Assembly: GCA_038503035.1 (NCBI GenBank)
Contig: JAVSML010024335.1
Coordinates: 210,017 to 274,016, forward strand
Reading direction: 5' to 3'
DNA from: Crocodylus rhombifer
Lineage: Eukaryota; Chordata; Crocodylia; Crocodylidae
DNA: 64,000 nucleotides
Part shown: positions 25,313 through 37,599 of the stretch, piece after piece
Layout: each line of letters opens with the position of its first letter
Numbering within the stretch: the first letter of the stretch is position 1
Notes under the pieces: generated by a model
Database searches by the model: none
Told to the model about the DNA's origin: nothing
What the model saw: only the letters and a program-made list of their open reading frames with translations
Translations under genes and position numbers: made by a program

Positions 25313-25731
25313 TAAGAGACAAAAAAAGATATAGGATTTTAAATTGGTTCACATTAAGGAGGACATAAGAAGGCAACATTGTAAATTTCAAAGGAAAACA
25401 ATGGCTCAGAGGATAAACAAGGTCGATAACTGAATGAAAAACAGAGTCCAGAATCACAACTAGTGTTCCCAAAGATTTACAGATTTTACCACCCTTACGT
25501 TAGAAGACTGCTGAATGGAAAGCCCGGATGAAGAGAGAGTAATGAGGGACATTGGTAAAGAATGTAAAAGCCGGAAGGAGAGTGAATGAGCGATGTTTAC
25601 AACAAACAGGATGGAACAGGATAGATTTATGTTAGATGTGAATGCATTTTCATTTACATGGGACAGATCTTCTTGGTAAAGAGACAGGGTCCTTGCCTGC
25701 AAAACTGGTATAGCATAATCCTAGGATGATA

Positions 25732-26405
25732 GGGTGTGTGTAGATGAAACAGGGGTTTACTTTACCCTAAACTGAAACAGCGAGTTTTTAAAAACACCAC
25801 TTCAATTTAGGGGGAAGTAAACCCCTGGTGTCGTGTACACCCATGTCTTACCTGCCTCTCTGGCAGCGGGGAGGGGAGGGTGAACTGCCAGTGGGTGAAG
25901 TGGTCCCTGGGCTGCAGGGCAGGGGCGGGGTTGGTGCTTCCCTCCCTGGCAGCGGTGGCACCCCCCCAGGCAGCACCTGGCTTAGGTGGTCCTGGGGGGG
26001 CACTATAGCCACAGAGGGAAGAACCAGGTCCCCACGCAGCTCATGCAGGCAAGCAGGCTCGAGGGGGGGGGCGGGGGTGGAAAATCAGGCTCACGGCTGT
26101 TGTTTTTTTTTCTTCAGAGGAAGCTGCCTTCCCAGGCTGCTGCCAGGCTGCCTGCACACGCAGCCCCTGAGCCACACGGGGCCCAGTGCTTCGCCCCATG
26201 ACTGTAGGGCAGCAAACTAAAACTTCTCAGAGGTGTTTTAGTAAGCTGCACTGCAAAGTTATTTAAGGTGCATTACACTGCCAAATGTGCTACAGCAGCT
26301 GGAATTAATGTGCAATACAGCGCTGGCGCATGCAAACACAATGCCATTAAAGCAGTGCAAAAGTATTTAACCTGCTTTGAAGTTTCATGCATACATGCCC
26401 CTTGT
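25732..26405. mobile_element. Harbinger-like MITE with terminal hairpin and GC-rich core
   Basis: The left 25732-25843 is a hairpin: GGGTGTGTGTAGATGAAAC..GGGGTTTAC facing GTAAACCCCTGGTGTCGTGTACACCC. A GC-rich core follows (25850-26200), and the far end GAAGTTTCATGCATACATGCCCC echoes the start in inverted form. The hairpin resembles the start of the Harbinger at 28499. Right boundary and target duplication are uncertain. Confidence 0.6.
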
Positions 26406-26499
26406 TTCGTCTTCATGTGCCCATAATCTGTAGCACTGAGTACAAATGTCTTCCTCTGTCTATTTGTTAAATGCAGTATGACAAGAATCAAGTTACTGT

Positions 26500-26745
26500 T
26501 TGTTTTTCTCTCCTAGCACTACCCCCTCTCCACCCTCCCCCCCACCCCTTCCCTTATCTTTTGTATTTCAGTTCTTCTCTCCTTATACTCTGCTTTCTAC
26601 ATGTCCTTTCACAGCATCTGATGAAGAGAACTTGGGTTCATGAAATCTTGTGCTCTCTCTGTACATCTTATTTATTTGTCTATAAAAATGCATATCTATC
26701 TACCCTGCTTTCTGAGTGACTTCAGACTAATACAGCTAACTACCA
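26500..26745 (+). repeat. SINE/Penelope-like repeat with hammerhead-like motif, copy 2
   Basis: It contains CAGCATCTGATGAAGAGAAC, GGGTTCATGAAATCTTGTGC, TCTACCCTGCTTTCTGAG and the end CAGACTAATACAGCTAACTACC. It aligns in motif order with 9060-9320. The C-rich start CCTCTCCACCCTCCCCCCCACCCC is low complexity. Confidence 0.75.
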
Positions 26746-29579
26746 CTCTCAAAATGAAGTTGGCCAGTTAATGACACCAAAAGAAACAAATAGTAGAAAG
26801 TGATAAAAATCTTTTATTAAGTGAAAAAAAACTGAATCCCTAATCTTCTGAACATTCAACCCAAACCGAGTCAAATGAAACCAAAACTTTTTCTGTTGAA
26901 TTTGAAAATGCTAGGATAAGCTCATTTTTTAAAATCACTTTTGTCCATTTTTTGTAAGTTTGAAAACCTAAGAGGTCTATATGCTTCAACTTAGCACCAG
27001 CTACTTATAAAACCTAAGATCAACTTTTCAGTTTGTCCATCACCAATACACCTAAAATCAGTCACAATTAGGAATATATCCATGAAAAATTTAAATAGAC
27101 ATATTACTTGACGAAGCAAAACTAAAAGCTGGGTTTTGTGTGTCCAATTCTAAAAAGGCAAAAAAAAAAAAAATCTAAGAGAAAAACAGCTTAATCCTTT
27201 TCTTCAGAACATAACATGACAATTATCTTTTTTATTCACTGACCCAGTGATGCGCAAAGCCCATGAAATTATGCATTATACAGATTAGTCACATACTATA
27301 CTTCACATTTTTATTTCTAATAGTGCTATACTGAGGCATCTTGTATAACTTCCTCTAAATGATATTGTGATCAAGTTATATACTAATAATACTAATGATA
27401 ACAATTACTGCTTATTTTTATTACAAAAACATTATCTAAATAACCTCTGGATTTTACTTTACATACCCTTTTTCTATTGCTCAGCTCACTAAGCTCACTG
27501 TTTCTTTTCCCTTCCCAATCTTCCTGTTATGTGTATGTTCAATATGGTACATATTTGCCTACCAATTCTACAGATCACAGATTTAGATTGTATTTGTATT
27601 TTAATTAAAACTAAATTGAATGGAATAAACAGAAGGAGTTTAAAGAAAAGTAAATGAGGTGAAACAGACAAGAAGTGACCACATGAAACAAATTAAATTG
27701 TTGGAATCTCTGTCTTAGCCCCACATACATGTATAAAATGCAATGTAAACAGATGTTTTAAACTAATGCAAAACAAATATTAAAACTATATAGTAACTGA
27801 CTTCTCACCAATGTCCCCGCATGTATGTTTTCCCTTTTGTAGGGTTTTTTTTTTGGCATGAATCAGGGTAAACCATACAAAATTCAATATATTAACAGAA
27901 TGTATAAAGTGATATTACAATTTCTGAATATTTGGTATTTAGATTTTACAGAATAAAGGGGGGCAAAGATCTAACTCAAGCATTAGTGAAGATTTGTGTA
28001 TGTGTGTGGAAAATTCGTCATTTGAAGAGATTTTTCCAATATCAAGTATATGTGTAGAATTTCCTTTGTTATTAAACCTGTTTGCATATGGAGTTCATGA
28101 TTGGTTGGCATGTACTCATAGGCACAGCCCTGTGTAAGGTAGTACATTAACTGGATTGCCCTGGGAGTAACCTTGGCAAGCATTAAGAGACTCGCTCATC
28201 TAACTCTGGTTGGAATTGGGTGCTGAGCAGTCATTTGTGCTAATTCTGAGGAGAGAGTCATTGGCCTCATCTCGGGTATCCATTCTACTCTGCTAGAGAA
28301 TAGAGAGAAGGGCAGGCCTACCTATTTACTCATGGGAAGTGCTGTTTTGAGGCACATGGTGTTCAGGTGGCTCGCTGTTGCTTTTAGTGGTCAAGCTGCT
28401 GGTGTCTGGGCACTCTGGACGACCAGTGCTAGCAAATGTGCCCATGCAGAGTTTAGAAAAAATCGCCTGAATTTGTTTTTGATTTATGGTCACTTGGAGC
28501 CCTTGTACACATGATGGGGATTTAGTCCTTTTGAGTTTCATTTTATGCCCCTTAAATTGAAACAGTGGGTTTTACTTTTCAGTCACTGTTTACACGTCAT
28601 CCATCTTAAATATCATGAAATTCTCAGTGCACTATTCACAGTAAATTACTGCAGGCAGTGCTGCATAACAAGCTGTCCCACTGATCTCTTCATACTAAAT
28701 TGTAACGGGAGTGCCGCACAGCACTAATCCCTGCTATAGACCAGTGATGTCTATAGCTTACAGCTCACTGATATGTACAGATAACCGAAAGTGGTGCAAT
28801 TGAATTAAATCAATTTAATTAAGTGGCATTTCATTAATTTAATTTTACACATATTTAAAAATGTTTTTGAATTTTTTTACACCAATATTTTAAACATATA
28901 TTCTTATTTTATTCTTTTCATTCATTTCTATCTTTATTTTTATTCTTATCTTATTTTTATTTTCCTATTTCTATGTCACCAAGTAAACTTTATTTCGTGG
29001 GTAAATCTGCTTGGGTTTTTTTTACTTCATTCAAACAACCACCCCTACAAACACGGCACTGAAATTATCCAAGGGCTTTTTATATGCGCACAAATCTGCA
29101 CCCCATGAATTTCTTATATATATCTTCATATGCATATTGGAGTATTGTGGTGAGCAAACTGGAACTCTGATAATGAGCTCCCTGCACTGTGGTCCCAATC
29201 CCAGGAGGCACCTGGAACCCTCTCCTGCTGCCACACTCCTGCATTCACATTCCTGCACTATTGTTTCAGTCAGTGTTTCCCTTCCATCCCCAGACACTGC
29301 TCGCCACTTCTCTGTTCCCACAGCCCAAGTCCTGGTTTCCTCAGGCTGTTCCCCATGCTCCACCTGCCAAATTCAAATCCATATACCAACCATTCAAGCT
29401 GCTCCCCACCCCAGGCTAACAGGAGAACTTGACCTTCTGACTGGACATACGACCCCAAGGGAGACAGAAGCAGAAAGCTACTTCATTATCACCTCCCCCT
29501 TCTCCAAACAGGGCACTGAAATTCTCCAAGTGCTTATACTATGTGCATGAACCAGCATCCTATGAACTGCATTCAACAG

Positions 29580-30642
29580 TCATCTGACATTTGCTGAGAA
29601 AGTAGTTGAATACCATTTTTTGCTGGTCAGTAACTTGTCCTCCATATGGCTTCATGAGCCAGGGCAGGAGAGCATAATCCATGTCTGCTATGATAAGCAG
29701 GGGGATTGCAACACTGGATCACTGCATCAGGGACCCCGGGTGCATATTGTTCTTCTTCCATCATGCCAGATAGTGGCGAGTTTTGAAAGGCACGTGCATC
29801 ATGCATGCTGCCTGTCCAGCTTGTATAAATGTTAGTGAACCATCCTCGGTGATCAGCTATGGCCTGGAGGATCACCAAGGCAAATTCCTTCTTGTTGGTG
29901 AATGACTGGCTCCTTGTGATGGGGACAGGACTGGGATGTGTGTCCTTCCCAGTGCACTCATGCAGTCAGGGAACCCCATGGCCTTGAAACCTTCTGCATC
30001 TTCCTTGGGGTTATGGAGGCAAATGAAGCTGTTTGCCACAACATCTTGTAGTAGCTGGCTTACCTTACATATCACCACCCTGGCTGTGCAGGGAGCCACA
30101 CCAAACTGGTTCCTGATGAAGTGGAGGCTGGTAGGGGTGACCAATTTCATGATGGCCATGGCCACCCTCTTTTCTGGTGCGATGGGGTGATACATGACAG
30201 TGTCCTGGCACTCAGTGTGCAGCATCATCAGTGTGACTACGTGCAGGTATGTGTCCCTGCTCATGCAGAAGCTCTTGAGCCACTGTTGATCATACCAAAT
30301 TGACAGTACAATGCACTCACACCAGTCAGTACTGCTCTCGTAGGTCCCAACCTTGTGATCGTTGCTCTGTAAGTTGATCCACAGAACCCTGTCAGCCTCA
30401 GGATCCATGGCTGTCTCTCAATTCTCCGATTCCAGCTCATGGCCCATTGGCTGGTATAGTAAGGCCTGAGAAACTGCTACCCTGTACCGGCGCCTTTGTA
30501 GAAGATCCATCAAAGCCTACATTGCATTGAATAGCAGTATATCTGCATTATTGAGAGCTTCCATTCTCCAGTTGGACACCTGCAGGGCATCCAACAGCAT
30601 CTGGTTCTCTTCACAGATTCCATCAGGATTCATCGAAGCCAT
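29580..30642 (-). pseudogene. Harbinger (DDE_Tnp_4) transposase pseudogene
   Basis: Read on the minus strand, an ATG at 30642 opens MASMNPDG with two early stops. It then gives the helix-rich N-terminal region of HARBI1-type nucleases: DQQWLKSFCMSRDTYLHVV, EKRVAMAIMKL and NQFGVAPCTARVVICKV. Next comes GFPDCMSALGRTHIPV, the normal GAIDGTHIPI site; the first catalytic Asp appears replaced here (ALGRT). A frameshift near 29875 leads to LQAIADHRGWFTNIYTSW and GSMHDARAF, where the second catalytic Asp in HDAR is kept. A decayed tail follows (HEAIWRTSY). The loss of one catalytic Asp, plus stops and frameshifts, makes this a dead copy. The family call rests on the ordered motifs. Confidence 0.85.
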
Positions 30643-32449
30643 GTTGTTATGCAGGAAACAGCAGCAAATCTTTCACTCAGAGCACCAATTGCTTGCGTTA
30701 TGCGGGTTGAATAGGCAAGGATGTTGAAAAGGGTTAGCATTACAACAGCATTGCTCTTTACATTTCAATTCCTACATGCCTTGGGTTCCTGTAACCACCC
30801 CTCCTCTAAAAGGTTGGGGTGTCCTTTGACCACAGAAATCTGTGATCCACCCAGGGCTGCAGATAATAATGCTTAGTGGAACAATGAATAGACCTGCCAT
30901 GAAGTATCAGTCCAGCAAACACACCCAATCTGGAAGAAGCCAGGGAAGAAATATGGGTGGGAAGTCCCTGCATTCTTTTTTAATAGGTCCCATTAGCACA
31001 TCAAGAGCTATGCCAGACATTGAGTTGCCAGAACCACCAAGTAATATCACAATCACAAACGTCTGAGATTTCCCTACACATGGTTTTCGATGATATGCAC
31101 TCAGTGAAAAAAGGCAGGTGATAAGCAAAACACTGAAATGGCTGAAGCCCAAAATTAAGGGTTGCTGAATAGGGATATTAGCATTAACAGCCCTGGTTTT
31201 TACATTTTGACTCCTACACACCTCAGGAGACCTGGCAGATTTGACTGATATTTGGGGAGAACAAAAGGTTCTACAGCAGCTGGAAAAATCAATTAAATAA
31301 GCCAGTCTTTGTGGCCATTACCCAGGAAATGAAGTTTTGTAGTTACAACTGGGACTGGGCACAGTACCACAGCAAGATGAAGGCCCTGAAATGTGCTTTC
31401 AATTCAGCCAAGAACCAAAATTCTTGTTCAGGGGCATGCCACACAATAGCTTCTTTCTAAGAGCAGCTGTCCTTAGTCTCACAAAGGATGTAGGTGACAC
31501 TTACCTCTGGTCCTTTGGGATGATGGGAGTTCAGGAGGCCAGTGTCACCTAGTCCACAAGAGTCCACAGACTGTCTTACGACTACAGTGGGCAGTGTGAT
31601 ATGCACTGCACAGCCTTCAAGAAATCAGAGGTAGCAGATGAGTGTTCACAGCAGCTGGAGGACAGGGACAAACAAGACAAAGTTGTCTTGCCCATGACTC
31701 CTACTCTCCCCAGTGCCTTGCCTACATAAACCACAGGAGGAAGATGCATCAGATTCCATGATGATACTGTTCTCAGAATTGTGGGACACACCAGAAATTA
31801 CAGAGACCCAAAGATGCCAGAGACACCTGAGGATCTATGCTTGGGGACCTGTAAGTTATGGGGAATGGGGCATTAGATTAGTTTGGGTGACTATGGCTTA
31901 AGTGGATCAAAGGGGAAGAAGAGCCTATGATGGGTGATGGTTTTTTAGTTCTTAGTGCTGTCACTTCTGTAGCAAATTGGGGAGTGGGCATTGTATTCCT
32001 GTATTATTTCAGTTCTACTTCAGTTAGTGACAACAAAAGAAATGCTTTTGTGAAATTAAAGTGAATTGTCATCTGTGTCTGTCTGCTGTAATGGGAAGGG
32101 TGGTAGAAGCATAGGTTGCCGGGGACAGGGTGGGAAGCAAACCAAACCAAAGAAAACCATGTTTGTTTCAGACATATTACATGAATGAAAGAAGACACGC
32201 CCACCTCTGAACTTTACTCTTTTACACAAAGGGAACATGAAGTAAAGAATCGAACAAAGCAAATAGAAACCTTTATTTACAAACCAAATATTAAACATAA
32301 TTAAACAAACCACAGAACAGCTTTTATAAGATAAAGCTTTTATAAGCTTTTATAAGATGTATAATTACTACAACAGAAGAATTTCTTTTTACTACCATAA
32401 TGATGCATGATTCATGGAAAAAAAATCAATCTAAGCAACAATCATTTCT

Positions 32450-33580
32450 AACTAAAAGACCTTGGCTCTAACATGGACTTTCCGAGCTTGACTGCAAACT
32501 AGTGGATGGCAGAGTGCTCCCAGGCAAGAGCAGGGTTGACAACCAGTAGGCATAGAATCACTGCTAGAAGCCCAGCAATTATTGGCTGGTCCTCCAGTAT
32601 CTAGGGATGCCTCCTGGACTTGGAGAGATTCCTGTTGCACTGGATAGCCATGAATCTGCCTATGGCCAGATGGATCCATCTCACCATCTCACGTAGCCAA
32701 TGCTCACAGTCCCTGAGGGTGTTCACAATCCTGTCTGTGCATGCATTGATGGCAGCCTACCGTGGTAGACTGTGTCTTCTTGGAGGCGACATTACAAGTG
32801 GAGCTAAAAATAAAGAAATGCAGGAAATGGAGTGAATTAAGGATGCTTGGCACTCTAAAAAGACATGCTCAGTGAATCTTGTCAATGGATAAGAAGCAGT
32901 CAGCCCAAAATGACTAAGAAGGGCTGCCTGGCCGTTAGTGGCCTAAACAAGGTCCCGCCCACTTTGGCCACCAATGTGTTTCCCTGCTGTGTGTTGCCCT
33001 GTACCTCCCTGGAATGCCCACTAACTCTGGGGTCTTTAAAGCCATCTCCCTCCCACCCTTCACCTCACAGCCAAGCCTAATCACCACTGTCAGTTCAGGT
33101 GACAGGTGACCTACCGGATAAGGAGATTGAGCCCCACCGTCTATCCTCCTCCTTGGAAGTGGAAGGTGACATGACCAGCATCCTGCCACTGTCTTCTTTG
33201 CTTGATGCCTCACGATTCACAGTGGTGGTTGGCGATGTCTCAGCAGGCAAGGATGCCCTGGAGGCCTCTGTCCCTGTGTCTTCACAGTGATCCAGTTCCC
33301 CCATTAGCAGATGGAGGTATCTGTAATAGGCCATGTCATGCAGTAGGTTGCCCTGCCACTGTCCTCTGGTGACATCCCTGCAGAAAGTGGCCTGCAGCAT
33401 CTTTGCCTTGACATAGCACTGGACTACTGTCCTGTTGTGCCCCGCCTCACCCATTCTCCTGGCAACATTAAGCTAGATATGGCAGTTGGTGCACAGGCTA
33501 CAGACGAATTGGTGCACGATCTCAGGGTCCCCCAGCATACGCACCAGGTTCTTTGCAATCACCAAGGCAAAAACATTCAT
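32450..33580 (-). pseudogene. Harbinger SANT/Myb-like partner protein pseudogene
   Basis: From about 33580 the minus strand reads NVFALVIAKNL, a stop, then LNVARRMGEAGHNRTVVQCYVKAKML. This has the pattern of the SANT/Myb-like trihelix domain carried by Harbinger elements (the usual form has a tryptophan or arginine before QCR.K.K.L). It continues with an acidic, Ser/Thr-rich middle part to a stop near 33095. Further downstream (32680-32450) are decayed frames with QIHGYPVQQESLQVQEASLD, resembling the C-terminal coiled region of these proteins. The position upstream of the transposase on the same strand fits the family. The assignment is inferred from pattern and context. Confidence 0.6.
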
Positions 33581-34029
33581 TATACACAAATACCTGCAAA
33601 TTGTAGTGACACTTGGGCTAAGTACAAACAGTCAAAAAAACGTGAGGCTGAAGTGATTCAGTCTTTGCCGGTTAGTCTAAGCTGTAGCGATTGAACTGAT
33701 AAGTAAACAAACATTCACTTCTGAGTCAGGAAATGCAGCCACGTGCCTGCAGTGGGGTGGGAGTGGGGGTGCTAGAGCACACCTGCCAACCACTGGCAAA
33801 GGGAAGAGAGCCCTCCAAGATGATAGGTGCAGGAGGAGCTGTTCAAAGTTTTTGGTGCTCATTAACTCGTTATCCAGTAGCTAGCTACTGTGTATTGAGC
33901 TGGTCCCTGAGTGAATCATGATTGATTGGTGACACAGTATGTAGTGAGGATAATGAGTTAATGAGCAAGGATTAACACCTACAAAACCACAGACTAAGGA
34001 GAGGAAAGAATCAATACAGAGCCAGGAAT

Positions 34030-34485
34030 GGCTTGTGCTCCAAGACAGAGACAGTCAGTTGCACAAGCACTGATGTCACGCATTTAGCCTGTCAGCAGCT
34101 AGGGGTGCAGGGCCTCAGAACCCCCTGCTCCTATCTCCTTAACAGCTGGCAGGCTTCATGGCCACAGCAGGTCCTAGCAGCCAGGCCTGCAGTAGTCTCC
34201 CCCCCACCCCGTGCCCCAAGACAGACACAGTTGTACAAGTAGCCATGACATGAGTTTTGCATGTCAGCAGGTAAAGGTGCAGGGCCCCAGAACCCAGAAG
34301 CCCCTGCACCTATCTCCTTGAAAGCTGGCAGACTTTGTGACCTCAGCAGGGGCTATCAGGCCTGCAGCTTTCACCCTGCCTGCTGTGCTTTAACACACAC
34401 ACAGTGTCACCCATGTCACAAGTTTTGCTTGTTCACAGTTTCTCCCAAACCCCTACACCTATATCCTTGAACTGAAGAACCAGGC
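34030..34485. repeat. Tandem pair of the ~150-200-bp unit found in the hAT at 52556-53585
   Basis: Two or more diverged copies of the unit with CCTATCTCCTTGAAAGCTGGCAG, GGCTTCATGGCC and CCTGCAGCTTTCACC lie head to tail here, the last ending at CCTATATCCTTGAACTG near 34475. No hAT ends could be seen. It lies just beyond the right side of the Harbinger element. Confidence 0.75.
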
Positions 34486-34846
34486 AACACTTTTATGATT
34501 TGTATCAGGGGAATGCCTTTAATGATAAGGGTCAGTCAGTTCATAACGGAAGAGAACTGCAGCTTCACATAACACATCAAACCTTCCTGTTTGATTTTTG
34601 TTAAACACTATAATATAGCAATATTAGTCGATGCATAAAGTCCAGTCCAATCAAGAAATCACATTTTATATATGTATATCAGAATTCCTTCAAAGGACTA
34701 TACAACATTCTCATTCTGAAGGTATTTATCAGGCTTAATGCCCCATCATCTTAACAGGAATATTCATCTTACAGCAAGAAAATTAGACACAGATTTGTCC
34801 CAACTGTGCAAACTACACAGCAATTCACAATAGTATACACCAGGAA

Positions 34847-35885
34847 TAAACAACCTGTAGCACATGTTCTGCAAGTGGCATGGGCAACCACTGAGGGCCC
34901 CTCTGTGTGTGCAGGTAAAGGCATGATGGGATCTAATATGTGATCCACACAGTCACACCTTCTGCCATGTCACATGTGCATGGAAGGCGTGATTGTGTGG
35001 ATCATGCATTAGATCCCATTGAGCCATATTGCTGGTGCAACAGGAGCCCAGGATCGGGTTTCTCCTGCACTGGCAAGAAGCAAGCTCACTTAGCTGGAAA
35101 CCTGGGTCAGTTGATGGGTCTTCAAAGCATGGGGGTGCACCATGCACTCTTGTGGCTGATAGTCACATCAGCTGCTGTGCACTCCCAGCTACAGGGTCAC
35201 CTAAAGGGTCCCGACAGCTGCTGGAATTTCACAACTGTGGAGGGAGGAGGGGGTTCTATGCACCCTGTGGCTGAGAGACTGCAGCAGCTGCAGTCTCCCA
35301 ACTGTAGAGGTCTGCCCACTTGTTCCCTCACAGCTGAGAGCCTTGTCAGCTGGAACCTCCAAGGCTAAGGGCTGCACATGCCCCCCACCCTCCCCTCAGC
35401 TGGGGCTCATGGGGTTCCCAGGCACAGAGGTCATAAGCTACATGTTCAATTAATGGTATGATAGGAATCAGCTACAAAACTATTATACATACTTTGTGGA
35501 ATAACTTTGTAGCTTATTCCTCTTTTTATCACATCATTAATGGACTGAATATGAGTCCGGGTAACCTCTTAAGGCATTAACCTCTTAACTGGCTAATCAT
35601 GCTTTAAGTGCAACATGTAGGTGAGTCCTGTGTGTGACCTGCAGCAAATCCGGAAACACACAAGTAGTACAATGGCAGATAAGGTAGGGAGCAGACAGTA
35701 GAGCTGCAAATGGGACAGATAGCACAGGGAAGGAAGCAGAAAATAGAGCAGCAGATTAGGCAGGGAACATAGGGTAGGAAGCAGAAAGGTGAGGAAGTAG
35801 ATTGAAGTAGCACTCAGGGAAAGTATGGGGCTACCAATTTCTGGCATGCCTACCAAGAAGGGTGGCCCCTCTGATTTACACAATG
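34847..35885 (+). repeat. Second copy of the 1692-2152 family, interrupted by a palindromic insertion
   Basis: 34847-34912 matches the left end (CAACCTGTAGCACATG, GCAAGTGGCATGGGC) and 35630-35885 the right part (GGAAGCAG repeats, GGGGCTACCAATTTCTGGCATGCCTACCAAGAAGG). Between them lies an insertion of 34917 to about 35450 containing the palindromic element described separately, and an AT-rich inverted repeat at 35438-35545. Confidence 0.65.
34917..35450. mobile_element. Palindromic element with GGGATCTAAT ends, copy 2
   Basis: The hairpin 34921-35023 has GATGGGATCTAATATGTGATCC facing GGATCATGCATTAGATCCCATT, with inner arms CACACAGTCACACCTTC and GAAGGCGTGATTGTGTG. It continues with GC-rich sequence sharing CCATATTG and TCTCCTGCACTGGCA with the copy at 12145-12480. 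It appears inserted within the older repeat 34847-35885. Confidence 0.72.
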
Positions 35886-37599
35886 CCTTTTGTATCTGTT
35901 ATAGAGACCCAAGTTGTAGTGATCCACTTCAGTGGGGCCACAGCATAGATTAATATACAAACATGCATCAGAACAGCAGATCATCTGCTCCAGCACCTTG
36001 TTTTCAACAGAAGCAACTATCATGCCCTTTCTGATCAAAGAAAAAAACCCTCCAGTGGGCGTCTACAGAACAGGCTCTGCAGAGATAATGTTTCTTCTTG
36101 ATTCTTGTTCGTTAGGAGCTGGTTTATACCCTTTCCAAAACTCCACCATAACCTGTCCTTTTATTCCTTTATACTATTGCAGCTGGTGATACTCTGGTTG
36201 CCCATTAATCCTCTTTGGAATCCTGATAATTCTTGGCTTGACTACAGCTATTATGAAAATGTAACATTATGACAATATCTCCACGCTAATTGTGTGAGTA
36301 ATATATTAGTCCTAGGCTGCCAGTTTCATATATCTATATCATATAACATAAAAGCAATATATTATTACATGTAAATTAAGAAGACCTTTCTGAAAAAGAG
36401 CCCATAGAACTGTCATCTGTATCCTTTAGGTTTAATGACATTGCAAATATTTCCCCTGGTATCTGTCATTCTTTACATGGTATAAAATATTTTACTGTAC
36501 CATTAACAAAGCTTAACACAAGAACCTACAAAAATTAATTGACCCTAATCACAATATTTCTTGTTAACATTTTTACTATCTCTTATTTAGAAAGAATTAT
36601 CCATCTCAATTTAGTCTGTTCTTTATATGATGTAATTCATCCATGAAGATAAACTTATTTTTCAATTAAATTCTTTGGAACTAAAACTTATTTACTTTGA
36701 AGTTGTACAAAGAATGTAAGAGGAAAACATGCCTAATGAGATGCATCTTTTGTGGCTTTGTACTATCTCTTAAAAATAACCGATGAATCAATCAACAAAA
36801 AAAACCTCTCTCCTTTATGCTACTTTAATCTATGCTGGCTGGACAGGATCACAAATACCAAAATTACTCCACTCTAACAGAATTTCTAGGAACTCACCAA
36901 TACACTGAACAATTATTGAAAGCATTTAAACCAAAGCTGTATGTGAATGTTTGCTCCATGGAAGAAAATGGATCTTGGGAGATCTTTACTTGCAAAAACA
37001 CCCTAAAAACCAAGGCAGCATAAAGCAGCTTTAAGAAACAGAGTAGAATATGGGGTAAGCTTACAATAAAATGCAATGTCTAGATTAAAGTAATAAAATA
37101 TAATTAAGTGTGTAATAAAAGAAACATGAAAAGGAACCTTTGAAGTTGCCGCTCATTTCTTCCTGAGTTTTCTGTGCTTCCTGACTTGTAGGGTACAACT
37201 GAAAGAAAATCTACATCTGTTACAAAGGTCTTTATAGTCTCAACTGACCACATGAAAATGTGCTATAGTTATCCAACTTAGGGACATTCCTAAGGTCTAC
37301 CAAAGTGGCTTTTACTTCCTAAAATATGTAAGGGTCTACTTCATTGGCTGTTATGCTTAGTATACAAGAAACTCTATTTAATGGAGAACTTATATGAGCA
37401 GCATTCAAGATGCCTTTTAAACCAATAAACATTTTTGCGGGGTTTTCCGTGACACATGCAGCCCATCTAGGAATTTAATATGGTATTTTCTGTTGTACCC
37501 CTTTAGCTGAATGTATCACTATATCTAAGCTTGTATATTTTTTCTACTCTTAAGGATGTGATGTGAATCTGTATAGTCCAAGGTTCCTCCTAGGGGGTT

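Larger units (their letters stand above)
28499..33600 (-). mobile_element. PIF/Harbinger DNA transposon, decayed, two genes on the minus strand
   Basis: Harbinger elements need two proteins, a DDE transposase and a SANT/Myb-like DNA-binding partner, and decayed copies of both lie here on the same strand. The transposase remnant is at 29580-30642 and the partner at 32450-33580, separated by about 1.8 kb. The candidate left end at 28499 (GCCCTTGTACACATGATGGGG) resembles the end of a hairpin at 25732, which supports it as a family terminus. The right end is not resolved; it probably lies between 33580 and 33800. No TWA target duplication could be confirmed. Crocodilians are known to carry Harbinger-derived MITEs. 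The GC balance is higher than the surrounding intron. Confidence 0.75.

Noticed and set aside
24989..25315. TA or TTA target duplication for the palindromic MITE pair
   Set aside because: Flanks of both copies were compared and do not give a consistent duplication, so the superfamily was left open.
29011..29550. 179-codon plus-strand open frame
   Set aside because: It lies antisense to the 3' region of the Harbinger element and has no recognisable domain; it spans the direct repeat described in the findings.
34940..35368. 142-codon plus-strand open frame
   Set aside because: It covers the palindromic GGGATCTAAT element and its GC-rich neighbour; the sequence is explained as a repeat and the peptide has no family features.
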